DNA of 64,000 bases from Apteryx mantelli (lineage: Eukaryota > Chordata > Aves > Apterygiformes > Apterygidae): assembly GCF_036417845.1 (NCBI RefSeq), contig NC_089980.1:132644516-132708515 (forward strand). The letters are read 5' to 3'. The notes under the pieces are model-generated. The model had not been told where the DNA came from. It ran no database searches and was given only the letters and a program-made list of their open reading frames with translations. Shown piece by piece: positions 26,001 to 41,000 of this stretch. The position numbers and the translations under genes were made by a program. Each line of letters begins with the position of its first letter. Position 1 is the stretch's first letter.

Positions 26001-29000
26001 AGAAATAATTTACTCGTTAAGAAGCGGCAGAAAGATAGATCATTTTAACAAATATTCTTCATATAAAACACCTGAGAATGTGCTTGGTTTAAATTGTAGG
26101 TTATAAAAACTGTTCAAAGAAGCCAAGAAACACATGGAGCAGGCCTACTTTCCAAATGCTTCTTAGCAGTGTTCAGCCCTCACAATTCGCTACTCACATA
26201 ACAAAGTATCTGTATGTGATACGATTAAGCCGCAATAACATTAAAATTTCTTCTTTTAAGACTCATCCAGCAAATTTATTTAAGCTTCTGACCTTAACAC
26301 AATGGAACTAATTTAACAGATTAAACTGCCAAGTTCTCAAATACTAAAAGAAGCATTTTAGCATTTTATGTTTGGGTCATAATAGTATTTTTTTTCCCCT
26401 GTTGCTTTCTTAAGAAAGTTTTCTTTAAATTTGAGAATAACTTAGCAAATATCTACAAATTTTGTGAAACTGGAAATTTGGAAGATAGTAAGAATTAACA
26501 GGACAAGAAACCTTCATTTCTAAGCACTGTTGACCATAACATCTGTCTAAGGGGTGTTAAGTGTTCCAGATATTTCTTTCAAAAGTAATTTCAGTCAGAG
26601 ACTGATTCTTGCTGAAACATTCAGAAGCAGTGGCAGACATTTTCATTTTCCATAGCTTATTATTGTTATTCAAAATTGCAGTCTCTATCATAGACTTAAA
26701 TAGCAATTACGTTATTATGTGTTGCAATAACCTTTTTTCACGGTGTAATACAATAATAAAAAAATACATACATTTCATAAGTGTACTTCTCCCTCCAATC
26801 ACTCTTAACATGCTTCCATAACTTCACAGAAGTGACAACTTTATTAGACGGTATTAAATGAATCTGTATGATGTCTTCCAAACAGGTATATACTGTGTAG
26901 AGCAATCCAGCTAGAAATGGTAACTCATTTAAAAGAACACAGTTGGAAACTCACTATAAATAAAACTGGTCTCACCTTTTTCTTCAGGCCTCAAAGAAAG
27001 GAATTTCTTCTCTCCAATTGGCAATTCAGGCTTTGGAGCTGAATATAAAAAACAAACCATAGACATTTCTTAAACAGCTTTAATTATCTTAGTCACTACC
27101 TAAAAATGACATACACCAATTTGTGTTTATACTTTCTCCCTTCTAAGGAGCGTAATACCATTTATAAACACTCATTTAAGGCCAGGAAACTGCAGGCCTG
27201 TATTTAAAGGATTACAAAGTAGTTTCCATCATAATTTGGAAAAAATATATAACAGCAGTAAAAATACCTAAAGCATAAAAAGTAACCTCAAACAGTGATT
27301 AAGCGTAGCTACATTACTAGGAAATACACCACCTTTAAAGAAAAAAGTCATGCATCATTTCTGAAATCTACTGTTTCCTCAGACACTTATTTGTGTGCAT
27401 ATCTTACATACCTGGACTTTTAACTGGAGGTGGAGGTTTCTTTGGCTTCTGAAAGAAAAATAAAAATTATATTCTCTATAGAAGACAGACTTGCTTGCTT
27501 TTTGTTTTACATTTTGCAATGTCTAGCTTGTTTACTGGTTGATTACAAAGTATTTTTCAAAGGAGGCAATCAATTTACAGACAGGAAACAAAAAGATTTG
27601 AAATAATTCATCTGATATCTCCCAGACAGCCAGTTGCAAATCCAGGAACAAGGAACAAGTTTCTTCAAATCTCGGATCAGTGCTTATGCAATGTGCATAA
27701 GCAGCAGAGGTACGAAAAACTAAAAATTAAGAATTGTCTTTTCCAGTCCAAAAGATTGTTCCAACATATAAAACTTAATATCGATCAGTACACTCTAAGT
27801 TTAAAGGAGGAATCAGATCAAATTTGAACCTTTGCTGAAGAGAAGGTTCTATATTGAAGATTAGAAGAACTATTTCTATTCATGAAGTTCCAAATTACAA
27901 TGTTATAAGACAAAAAATAGCAGTGTTTGCAACCAACAGGGCAATTGCATGAAAAATGTTCTGTTCTGAGCTTCCTTATCAGCTTATGTTTAAGTGGAGA
28001 AAGATGCACAAACGGCTTTAGTCATTAAGAAATTTCAAATTATCATGCCACAGCTCGTACATTGGAATTAGCCCTATTTTAACAGGCAGGCAGTCATCAA
28101 CGGTTTGACTTTCTCTCCTCTGTGGAAGGAGGACTGGAATATTCTCCAGGCAGACACTGCAACCCACCCCAGGCCCTGGATCCTGTTATGAAAACACGCT
28201 AGAAGAGGTATCTGTTTGGCTGTACTAGGAAGGACAAGAGTCACCAATAAAAAGATCGAAGTAGTCTACTAAACTCATTCTGTAAATGCTGTTGGAAGTT
28301 TCATGGGGCCAGTCCAATACACCACCCCTAAAAATTCCTGGTAATGGGTACTTTGGAAACAGTTGCTATGGATGTGGATTTTACTGTTGTGCCACTACAA
28401 CTATTGAATAAGGTTTTCTTAATGCAGCAAGATTTTACTCTGACCAATAAAGTGCAATTAAGCAAGCAGGAAAACTCTTGTTAAAATTTCTTTCCCTAGC
28501 CCCAGAGTAAACACAAGCCAATGTACTTAACTAACACCACAATATTTTCTGTCTTTTCTGGAAAAAACAAGTATACCACCCAAATTTTTAAGCAACAAAC
28601 ACATTCTGCTGTTTTGATGCAGTGCTGCTGCCTATATCAAAACAATTAGATGGAGAGTTCAACGTGAGCCTGCCGTTGGATGATGCCGGTTTGTTTTTAC
28701 TAAGTTTATATCAAAGAGTGGGCTACCATGACCAGCCACCCAATGCCTCGCACTTCAACGTTGCTCAGTGCAAGATGAGTCCCTGCACTGGGATACGCTG
28801 CACATGGCAGCAGCGTGGATCAAAGCAAAGTCTGTCCACAAAGACATTGCTCTTGGTCACAGAATAATTTCTCTCTCTTGAGGCAGCAATTCTGTAGGGC
28901 AAGATCGTAGCAGCAGCCACCCTCCCCTCAACTCTCCGTGTTAAGACCAGGGCAGGGCGCTTGGTCAGCCATGTGTTACGGCATTTACACAGTCCTGGCA

Positions 29001-32000
29001 AAGTTGAGAATCAATTTGAAGAGAGACTGCTGACTTGGACTAACTAGACTTTTTGTGTGTGTTAAGTAACTGAGGTTAAATGCTAAGTTAGTAACTTCCG
29101 TAAATTAAAGTTTATCAGGTTACCCATGACATCATACCTACCAACCCTCTGTGAACGCCTCAAATCCTTGACCAAATGGCACTGAACAAGTATGTTCAGA
29201 AACTCAGTTCAGCTCCCTATACACAGACATCAATATTTAGATGTCTTGTTCTAGAGCTGAATCCATCCCACCTTGGGATAATGTACGCCTGTGAATTAAC
29301 ATGACCATCTTTGCCACACAAATTTGTCAGCATCAAAATATCATGCTAATCTCAGCAAAAGGATGTGCTACAACAAGAAAAAGTGGACGAGGAACTGAAA
29401 TTACAAGACCAAGGAGTACCACAAAAACATGGATATCTAGATTAGCACAACAAATGGTGGTTGGGGGCAGGGGGGACTTCTAGATACCAGGCAAGGATTA
29501 ACCTCCACACACACTGAAACCTCCCGGCAAGTTTTAACACGGAAGAATTCCAGTTCATTCCCCAGGAGTCATTCAGCATTTTGCAATGATAGTTAATTAC
29601 AGGATCAAGGATGGGAGAGACCTAATGTACATCTCCTTTCAAAACAGTATGGGTTTAACTCATTAATCAGTTAGACATATCACAATTTCTTTGTAATGTG
29701 GGACCAGAACTGTATTCTTTTCTGTAAGACCTAATCACCCTCATTAATAGCAGTTAATCTGAAAAGGTACATTTCAGTTTAATATTAAAGAAGTTTTACA
29801 CAAATGTTAAGCTTTAAATTTTCTTTGATACAAGTAATTGAAGATAAAGTTAAACACTGCCAGAATCATATTAAAATTATAAGTAGCATAATGTATTGCA
29901 ACTGCTTTTATTCCTTCCATTTCTGTTAATACTTTTTAGCAGTTAAAAAAAGGCACACATAAGAACTTACAGGGAAGTCTTTATCAGACTCTTGGATTTG
30001 AACAGCAAAGTTATCTGGGAAGACTCCTTCTTTACCATTAAGTTCTCCTTTCCACCAGCCTGGCTCTCCATCCTAAAACAAATAATAGTATAGTTCATTC
30101 AATCTTTACTCCTTTTACAGAATGGACACAGTTAGAGGAACGGTTTAGCTACTTAAGTCAAAGAGAGGGGAAACAGCTACAAGTCACACCAGGCTTGGTC
30201 TTTTTTTCCCTCTCATAAAGCAGAATATGGAGGTATATTACATCGCATACATAGCTCAAGATCTATGAGGGGAAGCTAAGTAAGTAGGTAAGCAAAGTAA
30301 AAAGTAAGTAAGTAAAAACAGCTAAGACCCAAGGCACCATATTCAGTATCCTCAGCTTCCTTGAGTGGCATCTTATTCCAATTACACTCATATTTACTGA
30401 ATAACGCACAATCTAATGTGATTGATTAGATTCACTGGATTGAAAAAGGCAAAGAAACAACAGGATATACCATACTGAGGAAAAAATAAGCAAGTTAAGA
30501 TGCAAGAAAAAATGGCAAATTAATTCAACGGCATAGATTTCTATTATATGAACTTACTGGACAGAAGCCTTAATTTGCTCAGTCTTTTCCATAAGACAAC
30601 TATCTGCATGGAAGTACCAAGTTACTCAAATATTTTAGCAGCACAAAAGCTTTCCTCCCTGCTTTAGCTACAAAATACTATAGATGTTGCTCCTTTATAC
30701 AAGTGTGAATGGATCACTACTGATAATGTGCTGCTGCTAACAGCACCAACTAGTTCTTTCCAGAGTTTAGCTACCAAAGCCAATAACCATTCAGTTCAAG
30801 AAACACTGAACAGGTACAGGAAAAGAGAATAATAAAATAAAATGAAATTTAAAAAGAAAAGAAAAAAAATAATCACACCACACATTAAACTAAGGGAGGA
30901 AGCAGCAGGAAAGAGACCTACATAGGTTATTAGTGCTGAAAGTAAAAATGTGCTCAAGTTTAAGTTTCTCTTTCTACCAGGCTTTCAATTAAGTATTGCA
31001 GAGTCTGACTTCTGAACACTGCAGAGTCATAAACTGGGTACGGTGTCTATTGCTAAACTTAATTTAGGCAGGGCTAAGGCATGCTAGAATGCCAGAGACA
31101 GCTCCATGGAAAATAATCACATGCAGAAGAAACAGAAAAGAAATGAGAAGATCTACACTTTCCCTACACCCCAGTAACAATGGCTTAAGAAAAGTCATTT
31201 GCGAGCAAAGGAAAAACAAATCATAAACAAACTTCTTTATACAAGCCTATATTTTTATCTCTGAATTGTGTTCAGAAAAATTGTGTGCTTTTCTGGAAAG
31301 AGTGACAAGAAACTTGATGTCTTTTTCCACCCTAAGCCCAGTTTAGCTAACAGACTGGCAGAGCAGTAATACTCAATGCTGTATTTTTAAGCCACCAAAC
31401 TATTCCAGAGGGGGCCAACAGGGACAGGTTTTATACAAAGCATACATGCTAGAAGAGAACTCCTCAAAACCCATAATAATAATAAAAAAAAAAAAGAATA
31501 TTTTCTGTATTTGTAGGGCAATCAACCCCCTCTACCTCACCCCCAGAAAAAAAAGTTACTAAACATGCTAACCTCAGCCTCTTACCAACTTAACAACTGT
31601 TATCTGAAAAGTGGTGGTGGGGAGGGGTGTTTTCAAACACATCAGTCATACTCCAGGAACTTCTAATCTTCATACATTATGGTGAAAAAACAAAGACTTT
31701 ATTCAAACATTAGTTATCTAGTTCCAAGCATTAAGCCACAGGCACCTTTTTTAAAGGCAATTGCAAAAAATTTTTTGCTTTGAGCAAATCAGAAATATAT
31801 GGAAGATCTGTCAGTGGCTCAGAAGCAGGTATGCTAAAAGACAGCTACTTTACAACTATGCCCCCTCACTTGTAAAGTGGAAAAAAGAAGAAGACTTAAA
31901 GTTGGAAAAGTTACTTACTCCAGGTCATATCTGTGCCTAAAAATTATGACATGAAACAAGAAGTGCTAGCAAGAGCAAAACCCTGGGCTGAATTCGTCAC

Positions 32001-35000
32001 CTGATAACTGCATTAATATACTTCAGAATATGGTGCAGAAGGGAGAGCTCTGCCCTGGATAACTCTGCCTTGCTCCAGTATGGACCAGTATACGCTTTGG
32101 GTGAATCAGTTAACACAGGAGAGACAGACAGGCAAGAGATAGTGAAGATAATTTCCTGGGGCTTGGACTGTCTTTTTTTTTTTTTTTTTAACAACAAAGT
32201 GCCTTCCATAAACTACTGATTTCCACTATAATGAAAGTAAATAATACTGACAGTATCAATTTTGTTTCATTTAAGAAATGTAGCATTTTTCCCTTAATCC
32301 TCATGAAGAAACATTAAATGTTACTTCTCTTTCCTCTAGTACAAGCAACCGCGTGAAAGCTGAATTCGAAAGAAGAAAAAACAAAACAAAACTCTCAGTT
32401 CTTGCTGGTATATTAAAAAAATTAAAACTTGCCTGAAAGTGGACTGTAACTAACAAGAGACTGCAGAGCATAGCAGGAAAATTAAATATGGGTAGGCTCA
32501 TTTGTTGTTAAAAACTGTCTTTGTAACAACAGGACCTTCCAACAAGTAGTCAACACAAATATGAACACTCAGTTATCCTTTGGTAAGCAGCAAGGCTGTA
32601 TCATTAACTACTGTATCATTATTCTGAAACAGCAAGTGTTTCTGAAAGCTGGATTCACTCTTACTGAAAACGTTTATTCATTTTTTCTTCAAAATGACTA
32701 GATTGAAAAACAGTAGGCACAAATCTTCATTTCTCATTTTTGACACCATAACACTTCCTAACCATTACCTTTAGGTCAGAACTGTTATATTACCAAAGAA
32801 AAAGCCCAATAAAGCTGAAAGTGAGAAGAACTATTTCCAAAGGTTTTCCAGTTTTCTCATAGAAAAGAAAGCTACTTTTACATTTGGTACAGGGCACACA
32901 CTGTTCTGACTTTTGAGGAATCTAAGTTACTTTCCCACTCTGGAAGTGTCTTTAAGGGCACCTGTATCTCCACTGACTATAGAAGCAAAAAGGGGACCTC
33001 ACAGGAGTCAAAAAATTAGTCTTTGTGAATATCCAACCCCAAAGAGTCTCCTGCTCTAACATTTATGCTTCACCTCCTTACACAAAACCTGCAAAAGCTA
33101 TAAATTATTAAAGCAGATTGCATATCTTACCTTACTGATTATTTGAATAATCTCTCCTTCTTTAAAACTGAGTTCATCATTTGAGCCGTCATAGGCAAAT
33201 ATTGTCCTGCAATATTCCTTGGCTGAAACAAAGCAGCACAATAACATGGTTATTCAAGTACATAGAACAGCTCACTCTTGCTGTCCACAGGAGAGCTCAG
33301 AAGTTAACATACTTCTCTTCTAGACCAACCATCTGAGACTGTTTTACAAGTGTTCACTGTGTAATTCACATCACAATAAAAATAAGAATACAGTAGTATT
33401 TAGAGAGAGGGAGGTAAGTCTTTGTGGAGTCAGTGGACGGTGCTCTGACTTCAGAGAGAAGAGAGTCTAGTCAGTTAAAACTAGAAAGGCCTGTCTAAAC
33501 CTCCCAGTTGCACTATAGATTCCATTTTATGAGCTGCTTTACACAAAAATGGTTTCAAACTTTGTTTTATATTGAGAATTTATATCAGATTTTTTTATAA
33601 TCTCAGAGTTGATCTAAGTTTCAAGTTTACAGTTCTATTTAAATACATGTAAATATTTAATGGTGACATCCTTCATCAACACTTCCATTACAGAAATTTC
33701 AAATACCCAAGAAGTACATTTGCTGAAACTCTGAAGTCAAATCAAGTAATTGAAGGAATGCAATTCCTTGGCGAACCACCTGAAACCAGAGCTCATTTGA
33801 ATAATTAATTTTGACAGTCATAGTCTCTTCTGCAAAAGCAGAAAGAATAATTCCTTTCTATTTGGTACAGCTCAATAACTAATCAATTTAAAATTGTAAA
33901 AACAATTTCAATTGAAAAAGCAGGAAGACTTGTTTTTTTATTCTAGCACAGCAAAGGAAAACTGGGTGATAAATGCTAAGATTCACTAGTATGGAAGTCT
34001 TAATTGCAAAGCATGTTCAGCACCTTTTTTAAACCCAGCACATTTAAAATTCAACAGATAAAAACGCTGGATTTCCAGAACTGAGATTAAGGAAGAGGAA
34101 GCGAAGCAGAGGAACCTAATGTGCCTAAATAACGTATCAGGTCTTCAACACTGGTAACACACACAAGCCAGCAGCTGCATGAACTCCCGGTTAAAGGGTA
34201 ACACAATATCTAGCATCATCCCTGCCACTGCCTGCAAGTCAACTTGCTAATAACTGACTTTTGCTGGATGGTAAGAAAATAAATCAAACATAGTGAGTTG
34301 CATTTAAATCAAAGACTGGTACCTTGATTAAACAAATGCACAATTTTGATTTTTAAATAAAAGTCTGGTCATTGCCAACCGCTGTGTTAAAATCCAACAG
34401 CATGCCAAGCTTCAGATATACATACATCAGTAATGTCAGGTACGAGAAAAAGATATCATTTTACTGTCTTATCTAGTGATCACAAACGCTTAATCATAGA
34501 CTAAATCTGCTGGAGTCTGTGAAGAATTACAGAACTATAAGCTGAGGAATGTCAAAGAGAGGAATACTTAAACCGAGCTCCAAATATCACATCAACTCTA
34601 AAAAAAATAAAATAAATCAGCAGCTACACTGCAGATATTTATCAAATTCAGGGATTTTATTCATTAGCCTGGTTTCAAATCTAACACATTTATATACGCC
34701 CTGATTTTGTAAAAATATACGTGTTTCCTTAAGGCATGGGAGATTTGGTCAGTCTAGCTGAACCAGACAAATCCCTCATTTATCTCCTCCTCCAGGCACC
34801 ACCCTCCGGCCCCCGCACACACACTAAAAGCCCCACAACCCACAGAAAACCACGCCAGAAAGGGAACCTTTCACTCTGGCGCAGATGCTGGGAAGGCTGC
34901 GATTCGCCAGGGCGCTGGAACTCTGCAGACTGTCCAGTCATCTACAGGCGCCAGGCTGCAAAACCTGGCAGTCAGCTCCTCCCGAGAAATTCACCCGGCT

Positions 35001-38000
35001 AAGCTGAGACTATTTACAATTTGCCATTTCGCCACCTTATTTATTGAATATCAGGCTCGCAAACTAGTTGAGATGATGAAAGAGCCCAGTTTCATTTTCT
35101 AGCACTTAAATAGAACACTGTATTTAAAAAATAATATTAAATCTGAACATTAGCAGCTATTTTGAATTATATTGTACTTAAAAACTATATCTTTTCCAAA
35201 GACTCAGGACTAATAGCACACTGGCAGGAATCACAAATGATGCATTCTGATATAAACTGGAGGGGGGGGGGAGGGATCAAAGGGTTTTGGTCTCTGGTAC
35301 AAGGGTACAAGTATATAAAAATATTTTGTTTAAAAAAAATTCACAGGCTTCCCAGAAATAGGAGAGGCACACCAAAATAAGTCACACTAGTCTAAACAGT
35401 TTAGAGATCTGTTTGTTAACATACTGAACACAGATTGTTTTAAATTCTCTCTCAAAACTGAGGATGACATACACAGGCTATAAGAATAAAGTCTATATTA
35501 AAATAAAAATACTAAGAAAGAAAATAAAGTTTTCTTTTGAAGGGTATAAGATGCTCTTTAATGCTGTATATAGGCATTATTCTGTTCTCCTATTCCATCT
35601 TTCGCTAAAGTGTTTATGTTTCTTTCAGATCATTTTGTTTCTTTGGGGAGCAGAGGTTGAATCAAACAACTCAGCACAGCACGGCAAATGGATTAGTCCA
35701 ATTTCCATGCTTTTAGCATCTGAAATTATGAAAACAGCTAAGCGCAGAATATTCTTCAATTTGGATCCTCCGACTTTGCTAGATTAGTTCAGACTTTTTA
35801 GCCAGACTTGGATTAATTTTTATTTAGAAGTTTTAGCCAAGTCAAATTTCATGATGCGCAGTACTGCGCAGTCATGTTGGCTCTGCAGAAAAGCATTTAC
35901 AGCAATAGCGCCGGAATGGTTCAAAAGCAAGATCCCCAAACCATCCCAGTTTTATAGTTTAGTAAAGATTTAGAAGTTAAAAGGAAGCAATAGTTTCCAT
36001 CAGTTGAATATATCATACGTAATTTGATTTATTCTTTGCCTCGTAATAGTAATTAATACTTAAACTTTGCCATTAGCCCATTACATCAAGCACTCCTAGA
36101 GAGTCATTGGGTATTTATAAACACGGTCATGCTATTTATAGCTATCCAGCTCAACAAGACAAGACAGCTAAAATGGCATGGATGCCTTATACCTTTATAG
36201 CTACAGACAAGCTAGGGCTTTTACCAACAAACCTGCCACTTAGTGTCCTGTTCTGCTAGATTATGCAACTTCTAAATACAGGCAAAAAGTGAATTGATTT
36301 AGTTTTCTGAATTCTGCAAATTATTCATTCTAAGTGAAATAACCCACTTACACCAAAATAAGGAATTTAGACATAAGATAAAAATACATTTGAAACTACA
36401 ATACAGACATCGAAAACACATCTGTTTTGGAACTAAGCTGAGCTGTCTGTAGATTGGATAACAGAAGTTCATTTTGATACGGGGTTGGCATTCCCACAAG
36501 AAGTTTTGAGCTGGCTTAATTAAAGTTTATAAAAAGGAATATCTCTTCAGTTAAAACCATGCAATTTAGCAGTAAAATGAAGTCTTAATGTTTTAGAGGC
36601 AACTTTCATTTTTCACAGGATGGCAATAGAACTGGATTACCTGGAGAACAAACTTCAATGAAATACAACGAGGATACAAATAATACAGCATGCACACTAG
36701 CAACTCCACAGTAAATCTTGAGAACAGAAAGACAATTTTATAGCCTGGAGACAGAAACTGAATTAGTGGACTATTCCACAGCAACAGATTTTCAGCATCT
36801 CAGCTAAACGCTACAAGCTAGATAGAATGAAAGTCAGTTTAAGTATGTCAACATAGCAAATTAATGTAAAGTAGCTGCTGCAATAAAAACTGATACCCTA
36901 GTCTTACTTTCTTCTGGAAAACATCCTCACAAAAATCTTTTTGATTCAGCTTCCACAAAAATGCAAGCAAAAACTCCTTCAGATTACTCTGCATTTGCAG
37001 AACTCCTTAAAGGTAAAGAATATTACACAAGTAGTCAGTATAGAGAAAAGTTTAAGATTTTAAATAGGGAAAAAAAAATATCTGCTTTGACGACTCTATA
37101 TTCCTCTTTAGAGGACTAGCAAGTAATAGATACAAATTCTGACTAACCTTACCTTTTGGTTTACTTTCAGTTTCCAATTTTGTTGCTTCTGATGAGTTCT
37201 CCACTTTTGTGATACTAGGAAAATGCATTAGTTTGGTTGCAGGTGGATGACTAGATGGTGACTACACAAATGAAAGAGAACTGCATTAATAAAAATTCCT
37301 TTTAAGTTTTATTTTTGATTAGGCTACAGGACACACTCAGGTTTTCATTAGTTGAGACATGAATCACTACCACCAAGCAATGCACTAACTGAGATGTTCC
37401 TATTAAGTATTTGACTTAGGCAGCTTCCAAACTGGAAGCAAATCTCAGGATACTGTCAGATATATACAGTCTTGCAATCGTATTAACTACTCACAGAACT
37501 GTAAGAGCATTTTAAAGCAGCTACTCCAAATTCTTTGCACTCCTCGCAATTGTTACAGAACACAACAAAAACAGATAAAAACATTCACCAGAGATTTCTT
37601 CTGTACCAAAAAGACCATGAAGACATCTCAACAGGTACCATGCTTCAGAGTTAACATCTAACAAAAACAGTTGTTCCAATTTTCATTTCAGATTTACTGA
37701 GTTGTCAGGATGATTCAGACAGCTTCAGGTACATCTTTTTCTTCACAATCACATGAGCTACAAACACCAAACACGATCTGATAATCGGTGCTTACCTGAG
37801 CCACCCTAACAGTGCTACTGATGTGAAAAATCCCATTGCCTCCGCTCATTTTTATTTACAATTAAACTTCATAGACCTACTGCCAGAGAAACTAGATTTA
37901 CTCTCCTTAAAAACACATCTTGTCTGTGGGCTGGCGTTTGATACCTATGACATACCATAGAGGAAGCTTGTCATTTGGGACGTTCTCAGAGTACATATGC

Positions 38001-41000
38001 AATTTAACTCTCTCCAGAGTGCTATATAAAGGAAGCACTAAAATAACCCACCTGTGAGATTAAATAAATTTAACGGCACACAGAAATAGTTTTCTACATC
38101 CCCCCTTCAAAACGAGATGCAATTACAAGCGCAAGAGGAAGTTTAGGTAGAGAGAATATAAAAAACCTGAACCCTGTCAGGATGCTGGAATTATCTAAAA
38201 CCTGTCTTACCGAAGCTTGCAACAGCACATACACTCTTGAGTGCTTGAAATACGTAAGTGCTCCTCCTGCCTGTATTGACTAGTCTCCCAGTCCTCAGAG
38301 AAGAAAGCCCTCTCTGCTCCAGAATTTCCTGAAGGCAACGTTTTTCCTTACTGCCTCGAAGATGGAGAACGTCCTTCCATCATCCCTCCATCTAACTACA
38401 AAGCAAGTCAAGCACAAGTATTAAGAATCCATCAATTTTCAGCAAAACCTTAACAAGAATTAACTCCCTGTTCTTTCACATTGTCTCCATCTGCCTGTGG
38501 GATGATTTTGGCAACATGCAAAGATAAGTGGAACGTTAAATGCAAAACTCAACTGTTTATTTCATTGTTTTTAAGCCCTGCAAAACTGCATTCTCACTTC
38601 ATTTCCTGCCTTGTTGAGAAACAGCCTGCAACAACTTACCAGACAAGCCAGCTAACAAAACAGAGCACCAACATATTTTAGCGCTTATACGTGGTGAGTA
38701 ACGCAGTTTATAATGGCTGAGCAGACTTCATATTATTTCAACATATCTTAGAAAGGATAATTACACTCCCAAGTTACAAGTTAGGAAGTAGAAAACCCTG
38801 AAACTTTTGAACGCTCAATCTTACGACAAGAAAACAAAGCGAAAGCTAGCTCCTGAATCCCTGCTGCGACAGCACTTGCACAAAGATGCAACGGCTCCCC
38901 CAAACTCCTACTTTGAGGGAAAGGCCTGGAGAGAACAGAAGAAAAGGAACGTGCCTTTATTAGGAGTTTACATTCCCCAAAAGGTAAACAGAGGACGACA
39001 CACTCATAATTTTGGTATTCTGAATCATCTGAAGTTTTGACCGAGTCGGAAACAAGATGCATAGCCTGTCTGTGGTGTGATGAGCACTTCTCTCAGCACT
39101 GCTACGGAGAGAGAAGAGTTAGAAGTCTCCATCCCCACCCGCTGCCGGACGCCTCCTTCCCCCTGCCCTCACTTCACCTCTCGCACCGCACCACCACAAC
39201 CATTTCTCTGGAGGCAGAGGAGACCAGATCAGTCAACTGAACTGACAGAAGTAACGCAGAAAGACACTGTTAATTTTCAACCAGGCAACATCTCTGATCT
39301 AACTCAGAGAGCAGACAAAAATACCGTGTCTGCATGAGTATGTCAGCAAAGCATAGGAAACCAAAATTTGGGAGGCAGGACTTTTTTCCCCCTGACAAAT
39401 AGTTTCAATGAACACAACCCACAGCCAAAAGCAGCCAAATTGGACAAAGACTTTAAAAGCTTTCTTGAATTGTTCATCTAAGTAAAAACTGAAATGCTGA
39501 ATTATTTCAGTTGGCTTTAATTTATCAAAAAGCTAAGACCTGTACATAACCTCTTGGTATAAACTACGCATAAATTCAAGATAAAGACACGAGCATTGCT
39601 ATTTTTGCTTCTGAGGGATAAAAGCTCTCTCAAATTCAGATCAAAAAAAAAAAAAACCCTCAAAGCAATTACATTATCATCACACTATCTGCTCTCTCCT
39701 AAGCTTTATTTTAGAGGTTGAGAACAAAAGTGCCCCATTCCCATTCATTCTTCAGAAGACATTGGCCATTATGCATGACAGCTAGTACTGCAATCTCACT
39801 CACCAAAACGCAGAGAAAAAAAAAAATCCATTTTAGAGGTCAAATACAATTGGTATAGAAAGATTTAGATGTCTTGCCCCAGATCAGAAGAAAGAAAAAA
39901 AAGAAAAAAAAATAAAACAACCAACCAAAAAAAAACCCACCCAAAACAACAAACCACAACCACACCACACATCTCTGTACTTTTGGACATCATGAAAAGA
40001 AGTGATAAATACCCTGACCAAGTCCCCCTTCATTCCCTCTTTATTGTGATGTTAAGAATCCCCAAAACAGCCTAAGGAAATTCTTCTGCTTTTCCAAATA
40101 AAGATAAGCACCAAAACCTACTGCATTCACTTATTGCTAGTCTTAACCTGGTCGTAATACTGTAGATGTTTTAGAGAACTTACTGTTTCTTAACCCACAT
40201 GGCTTTGAAATGATAACTTTCATACCAACTTTGTTTTCTCCTAATTTTTTTAAACATCAAGACATTTGAATACACCTTTTAGAATCAACATTAAATATAA
40301 GTTACTATGACAGAAGTTTGGGTTTTGTTTTTTTCCTTTTAAGAGCAAGAGACTGCTCTTGACTTTCTGGTTACCCCATGAAATGATTAAGGTATGATTA
40401 TTGAATAATATTGACACATTTTAAAATGACCAATGTATTTAATATCTGCAAGATACGATGTCTTGAGATTCCACACTTCTTTAATTATTAAGGAAATCCC
40501 CAAATAACATGAACCACTACAAACCTTATCTGGCTTTTTATCTTCTGATTCATTACTGGATAATCTTGTCTTAAGTTTCACTGAGCCTTCTTTAAAGATA
40601 TCTCCAAAACCAACACCTCGGATTTTCTTTGGCTGTGCTATTGGTCCAGATCCAGGTTCATTTCCATTTCCTGGAGAGGCCACAGGTGAGGTAGGACCAC
40701 TGAAAACAGACTCTGAAATGAAGAAGAAGGAGAAAAAAAAAAGAGTTTTAATATCTGAAATTATTTCTTTTCTCTTAGGGAAAAAGCCACCCAGTTGTGT
40801 GCACTACTCTTGCCAAGTTTCCTAAGAACATTATTGTAGTTCTCATCCCCCATATTTTGTTCCAGTTGTAGGATTAATAGTGTTTCAAATGGTCTTTTGC
40901 TTAATATCCGACATTATTACTGCACTGAATATTCTGGCAAGTAGAATTAAATCACTGTGTTTTCTTGACATTTCAAATACCATCCAGGCTGCACAACCTG

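Larger units (their letters stand above)
23943..26975 (-). other. CD2AP intron 11
   Basis: This 3.0-kb intron has an AT dinucleotide run at about 24132-24152, an A15-type run near 24750-24764, and one probable old interspersed repeat (25645-25715). Confidence 0.75.

Noticed and set aside
37241-37252. Inner acceptor AG in CD2AP exon 7
   Set aside because: Using it shifts the frame by 11 nt and leads quickly to a stop. The outer AG fits the phase of exon 6.
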